From positions 106,163 through 170,162 of the forward strand of contig VIEA01000002.1 in assembly GCA_008087055.1 (NCBI GenBank): a stretch of DNA of 64,000 bases, read 5' to 3'. The stretch is from Gammaproteobacteria bacterium LSUCC0096 (GTDB taxonomy: Bacteria > Pseudomonadota > Gammaproteobacteria > Pseudomonadales > Litorivicinaceae). The position numbers and the translations under genes are program-made. Shown here one piece after another: positions 16,744-28,887 of the stretch (position 1 is its first letter; every line of letters begins with the position of its first letter). The notes beneath the pieces were generated by a model. That model saw nothing but the letters and a program-made list of their open reading frames with translations, searched no databases and was not told the DNA's origin.

Positions 16744-17861
16744 ACCCACGGGTAATGACCTTCCGGCGCTTTTGACCACTGCGGTAGTGTTACAGGTTTC
16801 GATTTTTCATCAAAAAGCGGTAGGACTTGGTCGGCAAGTGCAGGCGCTAGGGCGAGCTTAGTCGGCCACGCTACAATCAGGTTGTTTAATTTAGAAACAA
16901 ATGCCGTGTCAGGCCGATTTCCTTCATGCGTGCTTGGCTCTGCTCGATTGATGCGGAAAACGTGGGTTGATTCCACCTTCGGTTCAAGCCAAGAGAGTGC
17001 TTCCGATAGCGCGCGTTTGGCATTGGAGCAGACTGTATCGTCATCTTCTCGAACCCCATCCTCTGCAAGCTGTCCTCCCAAATAGAGATACTGCGCTCCA
17101 TCAAATTCATGGGTTGAGACAGTTAGTTTGGGCTTGCTGCCACTGCCGAGTTGGTGACCAAATACTTTTGGAATGGGCTGCGCAAGTTTGCAGACTGCCA
17201 TTGCGAGTGGGCGTCGTTGCATTGCTGGATAGCCTCCTGGAAGCCCGGATAACAGCACTTCTGCTCCTTCACCAGCGGTTAAAATAACGTCCCCATGGAT
17301 CTGGCCTGCAGTCGTTTCCACACCAACGACTTTATCGTCTTGTGTGAGAAGTTGGGTGACTTTCGCCTTGAAGACTTGTCCATCCAAAATCTCGGCAAAT
17401 GCATGCACCAAGGTATCGAGCTTCAATACAGGCTCTGACAATCGATAGAGATGGCCTTTGAAATTAGGATGATTAAATGCCGCCTCGGATGTCGGATCAA
17501 TGCGCTCCATTCGAGATCGCATTGCTTTGCTTGCGAAGAATCCCAAAAGATTGGCAGCAATAGACTCGACAGACCATAACAGCTGATCTTCTCGTTCGAG
17601 TTGAACATGGCTCAGGTCTACCGTTCCCTCCCCCTTTAGAGCCTTTTGCCAACGCGCGGGCATTGCCCCAATTTCACTGGCTGCTTTGGTTAAGAGCCCA
17701 TCGAGTGCATACTTGGTGCCACCATGAATCATGCCTTGGCTCGCTAGGGTTTGACCTTGGCCAAGTGCATTTTTTTCGATAACACAGCATGGAATATTTC
17801 GCGCTTTCAGTTCAGCTGCTAGCCAGAGACCTGAAATACCGCCACCGACGATGATTTTCAT
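16740..17861 (-). CDS. FAD-dependent oxidoreductase (DAO/GlpD-like fold)
   Basis: A 373-residue flavoprotein. The N-terminus IIVGGGISGLWLAAEL followed by CVIEK is a Rossmann FAD-binding motif, and the rest resembles the amino-acid oxidase / glycerol-3-phosphate dehydrogenase fold, with DVILTAGEGAE in the middle and NNLIVAWPTKLALAP at the C-terminus. No substrate can be assigned. It opens the three-gene run with the aldo/keto reductase and gmhA. Its ATG is only six bases from the divergent waaA ATG, so promoters for each must lie in the other gene or in shared bases. Confidence 0.82.
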   Translation of the reverse strand: MKIIVGGGISGLWLAAELKARNIPCCVIEKNALGQGQTLASQGMIHGGTKYALDGLLTKAASEIGAMPARWQKALKGEGTVDLSHVQLEREDQLLWSVESIAANLLGFFASKAMRSRMERIDPTSEAAFNHPNFKGHLYRLSEPVLKLDTLVHAFAEILDGQVFKAKVTQLLTQDDKVVGVETTAGQIHGDVILTAGEGAEVLLSGLPGGYPAMQRRPLAMAVCKLAQPIPKVFGHQLGSGSKPKLTVSTHEFDGAQYLYLGGQLAEDGVREDDDTVCSNAKRALSEALSWLEPKVESTHVFRINRAEPSTHEGNRPDTAFVSKLNNLIVAWPTKLALAPALADQVLPLFDEKSKPVTLPQWSKAPEGHYPWV

Positions 17862-17867
17862 GCAGGC

Positions 17868-19112
17868 ATGCTAGCATCTTCAATTATGGGACGACATCTG
17901 TATTCACTGCTCTTGCTACTTTGTACACCACTTCTAATTGCGCATGTGGTTCGTAAGTATCGCCGAGAAAATCAAGACCCGATGGTCAGTCATCGGCTCG
18001 GCGTGCATGTACCTGATCAGATGGAGGGCTGTGTATGGATTCATGCGTGCAGTCTTGGTGAGGCTAAAGTTGGTTTAGAGCTTGCGCGAGCACTCATTCA
18101 ACATGATGCATCGCTTCGCATTTTTATGACAGCCACCACACCAGCTGGACTTGGCATCTTGGCTAAGAGTGAATTCACCTGTCATGTGTTTCCTTGGGAC
18201 TTTTCGTGGATTTGGTCCCGCTGGTTATCCAAACTTCGGCCGAAAGCATTAATCGTTATTGAGACCGAGCTTTGGCCCAATTTAGTTGACGCATGCCACA
18301 AGGCTTCTGTCCCTGTGATTCTCGCGAATGGGCGGTTGAGTGATCAATCAGTTCGAGGATATGAACGGTTTGTTTGGGTATCGCGACCGATGTGGTCCAA
18401 GGTCTCACGCGCTTTAATGCAATTTGATGGTGATGCTCATAATGCACATAGCCTTGGGGTTCCGGCCCATGCGATTTCAGAAGTTGGATCCATCAAGCTC
18501 GATCAATCTGCTCCTCAAATTTCTCGAGAGCGAGCAAATCAGATTACTGATTGGAAACAAGACAATGTCTTAATTTGCCTGATGAGTAGTCATGCCGACG
18601 ATGATGCGCTTTTCATAGACTGGGCTCAGCAACATCCTAAGTTACGGCTACTCATCGTTCCTCGTCACCCAGTTCGCGGACTTGAAATTAAGACTTTGGC
18701 TGATGAGCATGCGGTTGACGCGTGCCAAGTCTCAAAGGGAATTCTTGATAATGCTCAAATCCTGATCGGTGACACCTTTGGAGATATGGGTGCGTACCTT
18801 TCTGCATCTGATGTGATTGCTATTGGCGGAAGCTTTTCCAGAAAGGGAGGCCAAAACCCGATTGAGCCAGCGCTGATGAGTAAACCTCTTATTGCAGGAC
18901 CATCCATGCACAACTTCCAAGCTATCAGTGTTGGTCTGGAAGCTGCAGGTGCTCTTCTTCGCACCGATGCAGAGCATCTCTCTCAAGCTATTAATGAGGT
19001 ACTTGCGAAAGCTGATGTGATGGGGCGGGCCGCAAATGCTTGGGTTGAAGCAAATCGTGGCTCTACAGAGCTTCAAGTCCAAGCGATTTTGGCGCAAATC
19101 CCTGGCCGCTAG
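17868..19112 (+). CDS. waaA: 3-deoxy-D-manno-octulosonic acid (Kdo) transferase
   Basis: Attaches Kdo to lipid IVA at the inner membrane. The 414 residues start with an N-terminal membrane anchor (about 9-25). [13 protein letters not shown] contains the catalytic Glu of this GT-30 family, [11 protein letters not shown] is a hallmark, and [16 protein letters not shown] is the C-terminal CMP-Kdo site. Start uncertain: ATG 17868 or ATG 17886 (MGRHLYSLL), neither with a strong ribosome site. It overlaps convergent argH by 4 nt. With waaF, waaC, hldE, gmhA and the acyltransferase it makes a near complete Kdo-heptose inner core set. Confidence 0.93.
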   Translation: MLASSIMGRHLYSLLLLLCTPLLIAHVVRKYRRENQDPMVSHRLGVHVPDQMEGCVWIHACSLGEAKVGLELARALIQHDASLRIFMTATTPAGLGILAKSEFTCHVFPWDFSWIWSRWLSKLRPKALIVIETELWPNLVDACHKASVPVILANGRLSDQSVRGYERFVWVSRPMWSKVSRALMQFDGDAHNAHSLGVPAHAISEVGSIKLDQSAPQISRERANQITDWKQDNVLICLMSSHADDDALFIDWAQQHPKLRLLIVPRHPVRGLEIKTLADEHAVDACQVSKGILDNAQILIGDTFGDMGAYLSASDVIAIGGSFSRKGGQNPIEPALMSKPLIAGPSMHNFQAISVGLEAAGALLRTDAEHLSQAINEVLAKADVMGRAANAWVEANRGSTELQVQAILAQIPGR

Positions 19113-20503
19113 CGAGCTGCTAGACGCGCTTTTGCTCGATCTGCTGCTGCCCTCACCTGATTTGGTGCTGTTCCACCAATGTGATCGCGTGCGTTGACTG
19201 ACCCTTCAACTGTCAGAACTTCAAACACATCATCATGAATTAGATTGCTGAAAGCTTGGAGTTCCGCGAGATCCATTTCTGAAAGATCGCGCTTGGTTTG
19301 GACGCCAAGCGCTACGGCTTGTCCAACCACTTCATGGGCATCTCGGAAAGGTAAGCCTTTGCGTACCAGGTAATCGGCCAGATCTGTTGCTGTCGAAAAC
19401 CCCCGAATTGCAGAGTCTTTGAGGATGTCTTTGTTGACCAATAATGATGGCATCATGTCGGCGAAGGCGCGAAGAGAACCAATGAGTGTATCGGCTGCAT
19501 CATAGAGAGGCTCTTTGTCTTCTTGATTGTCTTTGTTGTAGGCGAGTGGTTGCCCTTTCATCAAAGTAAGCAAGCTCATCAGGTGACCAAACATACGGCC
19601 TGATTTACCGCGGACAAGTTCAGGCACGTCGGGATTCTTTTTCTGCGGCATGATCGAACTGCCAGTGCAGAACTTGTCAGGTAGGTCGACAAATTGCCAA
19701 GCGGTGGAATTCCAGTTGATCAGCTCTTCTGAGAACCGTGACAAGTGCATCATGATGATGCTTGCGGCACTTAAGAATTCGATACCGAAATCCCGATCAG
19801 ATACAGAGTCGAGACTGTTTTCTGTTGGTTTATCGAATCCAAGGAGCTCAGCCGTGCGCTCTCGATTAATTGGGTAGCTCGTGCCGGCAAGAGCTGCTGC
19901 ACCAAGCGGGCATTGGTTCATCCGCTGTCTGCAATCAATCAGGCGGCCAGCGTCACGTTCTAGCATTTCATTCCATGCGAGCATGTGATGCCCAAAAGTC
20001 ACCGGTTGTGCTGCTTGAAGATGCGTGAAACCGGGCATGATGGTGTCTGCTTCACGCTCAGCTAACGTAATTAAACCAGTTTGCAGGCGAGACAGTTCGG
20101 ATATCGCGTGATCAATGGTGCCTCGTAGCCAGAGTCGAATGTCGGTGGCGACTTGGTCATTCCGAGAGCGGCCGGTATGGAGTTTTTTTCCAGTGTCGCC
20201 GATTAAGTCGATGAGTCGTGATTCAATATTCATATGCACGTCTTCGCGTGCAATCGACCAGGCCAATTGACCTGATTCAATTTCAGCTTTGATCTGCTGG
20301 AGGCCTTCGATGATGGTGTTACGTTCTGAGTCAGTTAGGATTCCCTGTTCAGCGAGCATCGTGGCATGCGCGATTGATCCTTGAATATCCTCGTGCGCCA
20401 TGCGTTGGTCGAATTCGACGGATGCAGTGAATGCTTGGACGAACGCATCGGTCGATTCCGAAAAGCGGCCGCCCCATAAAGCTTTGGGCGTTTCCTGACT
20501 CAT
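19109..20503 (-). CDS. argH: Argininosuccinate lyase
   Basis: Splits argininosuccinate to arginine and fumarate, the last step of arginine synthesis. The ATG at 20503 ([14 protein letters not shown]), after AAGGAG, gives 464 residues; the frame is open upstream but that extension covers the intergenic region and hemC start. [26 protein letters not shown] and the catalytic mobile loop [12 protein letters not shown] are all present. Its pairing opposite hemC is frequent in Pseudomonas relatives. Confidence 0.96.
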   Translation of the reverse strand: MSQETPKALWGGRFSESTDAFVQAFTASVEFDQRMAHEDIQGSIAHATMLAEQGILTDSERNTIIEGLQQIKAEIESGQLAWSIAREDVHMNIESRLIDLIGDTGKKLHTGRSRNDQVATDIRLWLRGTIDHAISELSRLQTGLITLAEREADTIMPGFTHLQAAQPVTFGHHMLAWNEMLERDAGRLIDCRQRMNQCPLGAAALAGTSYPINRERTAELLGFDKPTENSLDSVSDRDFGIEFLSAASIIMMHLSRFSEELINWNSTAWQFVDLPDKFCTGSSIMPQKKNPDVPELVRGKSGRMFGHLMSLLTLMKGQPLAYNKDNQEDKEPLYDAADTLIGSLRAFADMMPSLLVNKDILKDSAIRGFSTATDLADYLVRKGLPFRDAHEVVGQAVALGVQTKRDLSEMDLAELQAFSNLIHDDVFEVLTVEGSVNARDHIGGTAPNQVRAAADRAKARLAAR

Positions 20504-20555
20504 AGAGACTCCTTCTGTAAGCATCCAGTATACTTTGTGTAACAAAGGACCACAC

Positions 20556-21491
20556 ATGCAAAAAACATTAACTATCGCGACACGGAAGAGTCCATTGGCT
20601 CTTTGGCAGGCTTATCACGTTCGGGACCGTCTGCAAGCACATTTTCCTGAGTTGAGAATTGAGCTCTTGGAGATGACTACGCAGGGAGATGAGCGGCTCG
20701 ATGTTTCATTAACCAAAATTGGTGGCAAAGGAGTCTTCGTCAAAGAACTAGAAACTGCGCTTTATGATGGTCGGGCAGATCTTGCTGTGCATTCGTTGAA
20801 AGACGTCCCGATGGAGCTTCCCGGTGGTCTGGACTTGTGTTGTTTAACAGCACGTGAAACACCGACAGACGCTGTGGTCCATCGGGCTGGAACAACTGCA
20901 TGGGCTGGTTTTGCTGATATTCCTCAGGGCGCACATCTTGGTACATCAAGTTTGAGACGCATCGCCCAAATTCGTGCGTTACGACCAGACCTTAAATTAT
21001 CCCCAGTCAGAGGAAATCTAGGTACGCGTTTAAAGAAACTTGATACAGGTGAATTCGATGGTTTGGTGCTCGCGTCAGCGGGTCTAAAGCGGTTGGAGTT
21101 GGGTCATCGTATCGCATTTGAGACAGCTCCAGAGGAGATCTTGCCTGCATGCGGTCAGGGCATCCTTGGAATTGAGATTCGCGAAGATGATGCTGTCACC
21201 CGTGAAATTGTGATGACACTCAAGGATCCTGATGGAGAAACTGCAGGTCGTGCTGAGCGTGCTTTGAATCGGCATTTGAACGGTGGATGTCAGGTGCCGA
21301 TTGCAGCCTATGCGATCGAGCGTGATGGGCTGTTGTGGTTACGCGCATTGGTGGGTTCAGCTGATTGTGGAACACTTCTGAAAGCAGAGGGTTCGGCCGC
21401 AATTGATGACGCCGAGATCTTAGGGGTTCGCGTCGCAGAAGATTTGATTTCGCAAGGCGCGAGAGAACTTCTCGCTCAAGCGGGTTTGTAA
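20556..21491 (+). CDS. hemC: Porphobilinogen deaminase (hydroxymethylbilane synthase)
   Basis: Polymerises four porphobilinogens to hydroxymethylbilane in heme synthesis. The ATG at 20556 lies six bases after AAAGGA and gives 311 residues. Conserved: [52 protein letters not shown], and GGCQVPI with the Cys that binds the dipyrromethane cofactor. It heads the plus-strand hemC-hemD-hemX-hemY operon. A TATACT hexamer at 20528-20533 could be a -10 box, though I see no convincing -35. Confidence 0.96.
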   Translation: MQKTLTIATRKSPLALWQAYHVRDRLQAHFPELRIELLEMTTQGDERLDVSLTKIGGKGVFVKELETALYDGRADLAVHSLKDVPMELPGGLDLCCLTARETPTDAVVHRAGTTAWAGFADIPQGAHLGTSSLRRIAQIRALRPDLKLSPVRGNLGTRLKKLDTGEFDGLVLASAGLKRLELGHRIAFETAPEEILPACGQGILGIEIREDDAVTREIVMTLKDPDGETAGRAERALNRHLNGGCQVPIAAYAIERDGLLWLRALVGSADCGTLLKAEGSAAIDDAEILGVRVAEDLISQGARELLAQAGL

Positions 21492-22214
21492 TTGAAACTT
21501 TGGTTAAATCGGCTTCCTTCGGCGTTCCCGCGAGTCGCTGATGCGTTCACTGATGCTGGATTTGAGGTGATAGCACTGTCATGTGTCCAGTCCTATCCGT
21601 TGGATGTCTCGTTAAACTCTGCAATTGTCGATTTCGATCGGTTTGACCATATCGTTGTGACGTCTCCTGAGTCTGCACGGTTGTTGATTGATGCAGTGCT
21701 CTCACGTTGGGCACAGTGGCCAACTGATCAACAATTCTGGGCTGTTGGTGTCGGAACGGCGGAGTTACTCAAAAATGAGGTGCATTCGGTTAACACGGCT
21801 CCAAGCCCAGGTTCTGAATCACTTATGCAATTAATACGGAGAGAGATTCGGCCTGAGAGCCGCTTGTTGATCGTAAGTGGAAAAGATTCTGGTCGCCAAT
21901 TTTCTGAATTGAATTCGGTGTTACTTGATCCAGTTGTACATCTAGAGCTCTTCGAAGTCGCTCCTCGCATTGATCTAGAGCTTCAAAATGTGGATGCAGT
22001 CGGTGGAATCGTTCATGGATCTGCCGTTCTTCTGAATGGCTTTTTACAAATCGCAGAGACGCACGGTTTAGATGTATCGGATTACCTGCATTTTGTGACG
22101 AGTTCTGATGCGAAAGCACAATTACCTGCTGGAAGCCGTTATTATCAAATCAATTCGCCAACACCAGATGAAGTTCGATTGGCGATGCAAGGAGAGCCGA
22201 GTGTCAAAGACTGA
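21492..22214 (+). CDS. hemD: Uroporphyrinogen-III synthase (divergent)
   Basis: Cyclises hydroxymethylbilane to uroporphyrinogen III. The 240-residue sequence is poorly conserved, as usual for HemD, but has the two-lobed pattern with HIVVTSPESARLL, WAVGVGTAELL, RLLIVSGKDSGRQ and a C-terminal VTSSDAKAQL. The assignment leans on its place between hemC and hemX. The only initiator at the right place is a TTG directly after the hemC stop, so translation is probably coupled. Confidence 0.85.
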   Translation: MKLWLNRLPSAFPRVADAFTDAGFEVIALSCVQSYPLDVSLNSAIVDFDRFDHIVVTSPESARLLIDAVLSRWAQWPTDQQFWAVGVGTAELLKNEVHSVNTAPSPGSESLMQLIRREIRPESRLLIVSGKDSGRQFSELNSVLLDPVVHLELFEVAPRIDLELQNVDAVGGIVHGSAVLLNGFLQIAETHGLDVSDYLHFVTSSDAKAQLPAGSRYYQINSPTPDEVRLAMQGEPSVKD

Positions 22215-23313
22215 AGCAAAAACACCTGAAGTCGCTGAGGAAATCCTGGTCGACGATCAAGCTGAGTCTGATGAGGTGATGACCGACCGTAAAGATCGCC
22301 CACAGGCAGCGAGATCAAACGGATGGTTCGCCATTATATTGAGCGTTATTGCAACTGTTGCCGTGGGAACTGGAGGCTGGCTTGGGTGGAATGAGCTTCA
22401 ATCGATTACTCGAGCCACGCAATCTGTAGAAGCCTCTATCCAGGCGTTGAATTCAAAGATCACGCGATTAGAGAATCTTGAAGAGACCACTCGCATTCTT
22501 GATAAACAAATTCAGAAACTAAATTCCGATGTTGGTCGTGCGGATGCCCGTAATCAATCAGTAATCGATCGTGTAGAAATGGTCGCTGAGCAAATTGCCA
22601 AAGCCCAGGTCGATACGCGGAGCAGTTATGTTCTGGCAGAAGCTGAATATCTCTTGAAGCTCGCCGATCAAAGACTCCTTGTTGAGAAAAACCCAGAGAC
22701 AGCGGTGAATTTAATGCGTACTGCTCAAGCGCTACTTGGTCAGTTACAGGATGGTCGTTTGTTGTCTGTGAGAGAGCGTTTAGCGCAAGATCTACAGTCT
22801 TTGGCGGCGATTCAAACGATTGATATTTTAGGTATTCAGGCTGAGCTACTCGCTCTCGACTCCGTGTTAGATGACTTGCAGTTACCTGTGCGGCGTTTGG
22901 CTCCTGAGACAGAATCGGAAGCGGCTGTCGATGTGCAAAAGTGGCTTGGTGATCTCTCTGAATTTATCCGAATTCGTGAGGTGAATGCACCGATTACACC
23001 GCTTGTTTCAGCATCTGATGCTGGACGTGCGCGAGAGGTCCTCCGCTTGAGTCTTGAGCAGATTAAGGTTGCGCTGATTCGTGAAGACCAAGTCCTTTTT
23101 GATTCTGGCCTTGCTCAGGCAAAACGTTTATCGACGCACTTTTTCGATGTAACTGAAGGCGCTGGATTGAAAGTGATGACAGTTCTTAGTTCACTCGAAG
23201 GCATACAAATCGCTCGTGAAATCCCCGATGCAGCTCAGGGTCTCCGTGCATTGAAAGCCTATCGTGATGCACTGACTCAAGAACGTGTCTCTGGCTCAGT
23301 GGTGAAACAGTGA
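22201..23313 (+). CDS. hemX: HemX, uroporphyrinogen-III C-methyltransferase-like membrane protein
   Basis: Membrane protein of the hem operon with no proven enzymatic activity. The GTG at 22201, six bases after GGAG, gives 370 residues; longer in-frame starts lie inside hemD. There is an acidic cytoplasmic N-terminus, one membrane helix at about residues 43-62 (FAIILSVIATVAVGTGG) and then a long helical, coiled-coil-rich domain typical of HemX. It overlaps hemD by 14 nt and hemY by 4. It probably helps organise heme synthesis at the membrane. Confidence 0.88.
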   Translation: MSKTEAKTPEVAEEILVDDQAESDEVMTDRKDRPQAARSNGWFAIILSVIATVAVGTGGWLGWNELQSITRATQSVEASIQALNSKITRLENLEETTRILDKQIQKLNSDVGRADARNQSVIDRVEMVAEQIAKAQVDTRSSYVLAEAEYLLKLADQRLLVEKNPETAVNLMRTAQALLGQLQDGRLLSVRERLAQDLQSLAAIQTIDILGIQAELLALDSVLDDLQLPVRRLAPETESEAAVDVQKWLGDLSEFIRIREVNAPITPLVSASDAGRAREVLRLSLEQIKVALIREDQVLFDSGLAQAKRLSTHFFDVTEGAGLKVMTVLSSLEGIQIAREIPDAAQGLRALKAYRDALTQERVSGSVVKQ

Positions 23314-24149
23314 GTCGTCTCCTTAGAATTTCGATTTGGGTTTCAGTTCTTGGGGCGTTACTTACGTTTGGTTTGTATCTTGGTAACCGCGTAAAAGCTG
23401 ACCCCGGTTATGTTCTGTTTGCTTATGGTGGCTACACCATAGAAATGTCTCTGTGGGCATTTGTCATCCTGTTTATTGCCGTCACAGTCATTCTCTGGGT
23501 TGTATTTGGTTTGGGTGGAGCTATCGGTCGACTGCCATTGAGTGTATTTCGGGCGTGGGGTCGGATGCGTCACAGAAAAGCTGATTCCCGATTGATAGAA
23601 GGTGCTTTATGGTTGCGTCGCGATGAGCCAGCACGTGCCCTGTCGGTACTTAAGAAGGACGCGAGTTCTGAATCATTACCGGCGCTCCATTGGTTGTTGG
23701 CCTCAGAAGCAGCGAGACGAGTTGACCAACTCGATGAGTCCGAACGTTACTTGGAATCGGCCGAACGCTTGATGGCAAGCGTTCCAAAAGCTATTGCGCA
23801 TGATCCCAAGCCAACCGAATTCAAACTACTGATGAAGGCGTTAAAGAAAGAATGGCGCGAAGACTGGGCACTGGCCCTTGAAACAGTTGGTGATGAGGAT
23901 GCTCTGTCACGTTTAGCGCTTCTCAATCCGTTAGCAAAAGCACATGCTGACTCGGTTTCATTAGAAGTTGTTCAGGCACGTTTAGCGATGGCTGCAGGCC
24001 TCGATGCCGAAGCAAAACACCATATTGAACGTGCAAACGAGCTAGAGCCGGACAATCCGCTGGTCCATCTGTTGCGTGTTGAGATTGAGTCGGGGAGAAC
24101 AGAGGCGCTTGAGAAGCTCAGGCGCCGTCTGATTGAAGACGCGTCTTAA
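23310..24149 (+). CDS. hemY: HemY-like TPR membrane protein, short form
   Basis: Proteobacterial HemY: two N-terminal membrane helices (about residues 5-25 and 44-70) with the conserved [21 protein letters not shown] loop read in pieces, then tetratricopeptide-like helices. At 279 residues it is about 120 shorter than E. coli HemY (398), so part of the TPR array is missing though the frame ends normally. The GTG start overlaps the hemX stop (GTGA). Its stop overlaps that of convergent rho by 4 nt. Not related to protoporphyrinogen oxidase, also called HemY. Confidence 0.86.
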   Translation: MSRLLRISIWVSVLGALLTFGLYLGNRVKADPGYVLFAYGGYTIEMSLWAFVILFIAVTVILWVVFGLGGAIGRLPLSVFRAWGRMRHRKADSRLIEGALWLRRDEPARALSVLKKDASSESLPALHWLLASEAARRVDQLDESERYLESAERLMASVPKAIAHDPKPTEFKLLMKALKKEWREDWALALETVGDEDALSRLALLNPLAKAHADSVSLEVVQARLAMAAGLDAEAKHHIERANELEPDNPLVHLLRVEIESGRTEALEKLRRRLIEDAS

Positions 24150-25405
24150 CGCTTCTTCATTGACTGGAAGAATTCTTCGTTTGTCGTTGTCGTCTTCATA
24201 CGGTCGACTAAGAACTCGATCGCTTGGAGGTCTTCCATTGAATCGAGAAGTTTTCTCAGGATCCACATACGCTGGAGCTCTTCTTCTGTTGTGAGAAGAT
24301 CTTCACGACGTGTTCCAGACTTACGAATGTTAATCGCTGGGAAGATACGCTTCTCGGCAGCGCGTCTTTCCAGGTTCAATTCTGAGTTACCGGTTCCTTT
24401 GAACTCTTCGAAAATGACTTCGTCCATTTTCGAACCGGTATCAACCAATGCGGTCGCAATGATTGAAAGACTGCCACCTTCTTCGATATTTCGAGCGGCA
24501 CCAAAGAAGCGCTTTGGACGTTCCAGTGCGTGCGCATCGACACCACCAGTCAGAACCTTGCCAGATGATGGCTGTACCGTGTTGTAAGCCCTCGCGAGTC
24601 GGGTGATCGAATCAAGCAAGATGATGACATCGCGTTTATGCTCAGTCAGGCGCTTCGCCTTTTCAATAACCATTTCAGCAACCTGAACGTGTCGAGCTGG
24701 CGGTTCATCGAATGTCGATGCCACAACCTCACCGCGGACAGTGCGTTGCATTTCAGTAACTTCCTCTGGACGTTCGTCGATGAGAAGTACGATCAAATAA
24801 CATTCTGGGTTGTTGCGCACAATGCTATTGGCAATGTTCTGAAGCATGATCGTTTTACCTGCTTTCGGAGGTGAAACGATCAACGCACGCTGACCCTTAC
24901 CAATTGGGCAAACCAAATCAATGATTCGCGCCGTTAAATCTTCGGTAGATCCATTACCTTGCTCCATCTTAAGACGTTTTTGCGGGAACAGAGGCGTTAG
25001 GTTCTCGAACAAAATTTTGTTCTTTGCATTTTCTGGCTTGTCGAAGTTGATCTCGTCAACTTTCAAGAGTGCAAAGTAACGCTCACTATCCTTTGGTGGG
25101 CGAATCTTGCCTGCGATGGAATCGCCCTTGCGGAGGTTGAAACGTCGGATTTGGCTCGGAGAGACGTAAATGTCATCAGGACCTGCGAGATAGCTTGAGT
25201 CAGCAGATCGAAGGAAACCGAAGCCATCCGATAAAATTTCTAAGACGCCATCACCGTAAATGTCTTCCCCGCTCTTCGCATGGGCTTTCAGGATAGAAAA
25301 AATGACGTCCTGTTTGCGGGATCGTGCGAGGTTTTCGAGGTTCATGCTCTCCGCAATCTCAAGGAGCTGCGGCATTGATTTTTTCTTAAGTTCTGTGAGG
25401 TTCAT
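24146..25405 (-). CDS. rho: Transcription termination factor Rho
   Basis: Hexameric RNA-dependent ATPase that ends transcription. The 419 residues equal the E. coli length. The N-terminal helical domain starts [18 protein letters not shown], the RNA-binding OSB fold contains [13 protein letters not shown] and [13 protein letters not shown], and the ATPase has Walker [22 protein letters not shown], Walker [17 protein letters not shown] and the Q/R loops. Rho matters here because many convergent gene pairs lack space for intrinsic terminators. A 137-base leader with two hairpins separates it from trxA. Confidence 0.98.
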   Translation of the reverse strand: MNLTELKKKSMPQLLEIAESMNLENLARSRKQDVIFSILKAHAKSGEDIYGDGVLEILSDGFGFLRSADSSYLAGPDDIYVSPSQIRRFNLRKGDSIAGKIRPPKDSERYFALLKVDEINFDKPENAKNKILFENLTPLFPQKRLKMEQGNGSTEDLTARIIDLVCPIGKGQRALIVSPPKAGKTIMLQNIANSIVRNNPECYLIVLLIDERPEEVTEMQRTVRGEVVASTFDEPPARHVQVAEMVIEKAKRLTEHKRDVIILLDSITRLARAYNTVQPSSGKVLTGGVDAHALERPKRFFGAARNIEEGGSLSIIATALVDTGSKMDEVIFEEFKGTGNSELNLERRAAEKRIFPAINIRKSGTRREDLLTTEEELQRMWILRKLLDSMEDLQAIEFLVDRMKTTTTNEEFFQSMKKR

Positions 25406-25486
25406 GTGTTCTCTGAATCACCTGGGCACGGACCACAGGCGGTATTTGGGTTGGTCAATGTGTGTTTTCTGAAATAAAAAGGGAGT

Positions 25487-25529
25487 TGTGGAGGGCATCC
25501 ACACCGAAAGCTTAGGCGCTTTCGGTGTG
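25487..25529 (-). terminator. Hairpins after trxA
   Basis: An 11-bp inverted repeat (arms 25500-25510 and 25519-25529, CACACCGAAAG / CTTTCGGTGTG) follows the trxA stop on the minus strand. It is followed by a second small stem (GTGGA/TCCAC, 25487-25501) and, a few bases on, a T-rich stretch. This fits termination of trxA transcripts before rho, or a structured part of the rho leader; the two stems share a base or two, so they may exclude each other. Confidence 0.6.
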
Positions 25530-25542
25530 CTCGTCTAGTCTT

Positions 25543-25869
25543 TTAGATGTTTGAATCAAGAAATGCCGCAAGCTGGCTTTTAGACAGCGCGCCAACCTTT
25601 GTTGCTTCAGGTTCACCGTTTTTAAATAAGATGAGTGTCGGAATCCCACGAATATTAAATTTTTCAGTCGCCTCGCGGTGATCGTCCACGTTGAGTTTTG
25701 CGATCGTTAAACGCCCGGTGTATTCCGTGGCAAGTTCTTCTAGGACAGGTGCAATCATTTTGCATGGGCCACACCACTCGGCCCAAAAGTCCACCAATAC
25801 AGGCGTTTGCGCATCTTTGATCACTGAATCAAAGTTGTCATTTGTCAGAGTTGTAATTTGGTCGCTCAT
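25543..25869 (-). CDS. trxA: Thioredoxin 1
   Basis: Small cytoplasmic dithiol reductant, 108 residues. The active site is Cys33-Gly-Pro-Cys36 in [11 protein letters not shown]. The buried Asp in VLVDFWA and the cis-Pro in [10 protein letters not shown] are present. A good ribosome site, GAGG, precedes the ATG. It reduces enzymes such as methionine sulfoxide reductases and thiol peroxidase, both encoded further on. It follows hemB by 24 bases on the same strand and precedes rho, the usual trxA-rho order. Confidence 0.97.
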   Translation of the reverse strand: MSDQITTLTNDNFDSVIKDAQTPVLVDFWAEWCGPCKMIAPVLEELATEYTGRLTIAKLNVDDHREATEKFNIRGIPTLILFKNGEPEATKVGALSKSQLAAFLDSNI

Positions 25870-25893
25870 TATATCCTCGTTATGTTTCTTGTC

Positions 25894-27687
<1,794 letters not shown>

Positions 27688-27691
<4 letters not shown>

Positions 27692-28887
27692 TGATTTTTA
27701 GACTGATGGTTGCAACTGTTTTGCTTGCCAGTGTCCAGGTCGGTCAGGCCGCTGACTGGCACGCAGTAGAAGCCGATGCTAAAGGTCAGACTGTGTATTT
27801 TTATGCGTGGGGTGGTTCGTCAACGATTAACCAATATATCGAGCGTTGGGCGCAAATCGCCGAAGAACGCCATGATGTTAAAGTCGAGCACGTTAAAGTT
27901 GATGATATCTCTTTAGCGATCCAGGGAATACAAACGGCAAAACGTGTCGGTCGATCGGATCAAGGCTCGGTCGATGTCATGTGGATCAATGGAGAGAATT
28001 TTGCGCGGATGAAGGGCGATGGACTCTTGGGAGTTCCATTTGTCGGCGATCTTCCATCGTCGGGAGCGATCAATCTTGATGAGCCGACCATTGCCGCTGA
28101 TTTTTCGATTCCGACAGATGGACTAGAAGCTCCATGGGGTCGTGCTCAGCTAGTATTTATATACGATCAATCGCGCCTTTCTCAGCCACCGAAGTCGATG
28201 GAAGAACTACTCAACTACGCGAAAAATAATCCTGGGCGTGTGACCTATCCTGAGCCACCCAATTTTCACGGAACAACATTTCTAAAACAGGTTCTTTGGG
28301 AGACAACCGAACAGCAAGATTGGTTGAAGGAACCCTATTCGGAAGAGCGATTTCAGCGAGTGACTGCACCTATGTGGGCATATCTCGATGCCTTACACCC
28401 GCATTTGTGGCGTGGAGGGAAGGAGTTTCCCGATTCGGCAGAAGTGATGATGGATTTGTTTGCCGATGGGATTTTGGATATTGCACTGAGCTTCAATCCG
28501 AATGATGCGTCACAACGGATTCTCGATGGTCGGTTCGCGCCAACAGTTAGAACGTATATTCATGCGATAGGTACTGTTGGAAACACGCATTTTTTGGCGA
28601 TCCCGTTTAATGCGGGGTCACGCGCTGGGGCATTGGTTTGGATCAACCTTCTTTTAAGTCCAGAAGCACAGGCTGAGAAGGCAGATCCATCGGTTTGGGG
28701 TGATCCGACGGTAGTTGATCTGTCTCGATTAGACTCCAAAGACCGGAAATTTTTTGATTCGCTCGATTTAGGCCCTGCGACTTTATCAGCAGTGGATCGA
28801 GGGATTCCTTTGTCAGAACCCCATGCAAGTTGGGTTGAGCCGCTAGAGCGTGCATGGAAAGAGCGCTACTTTGGGAAGGCTCGGTGA
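27688..28887 (+). CDS. ynjB: ABC transporter periplasmic binding protein, YnjB-like
   Basis: A 399-residue extracellular solute-binding protein with an N-terminal signal peptide, likely cleaved after VGQA near residue 22. The mature start reads VYFYAWGGSSTINQYIERWA; WINGENF, TYPEPPNFHGTTFLKQ and a PFNAGSRAGALVWINLLLSP segment are typical of the YnjB family, which is distantly related to thiamine and iron binding proteins. The ligand is not established. It is coupled to the upstream TVP38 gene and downstream permease (GTGA overlap). Confidence 0.87.

Noticed and set aside
20528-20533. TATACT as -10 box for argH or hemC
   Set aside because: No -35 hexamer at 16-18 bases on either strand that I would trust.
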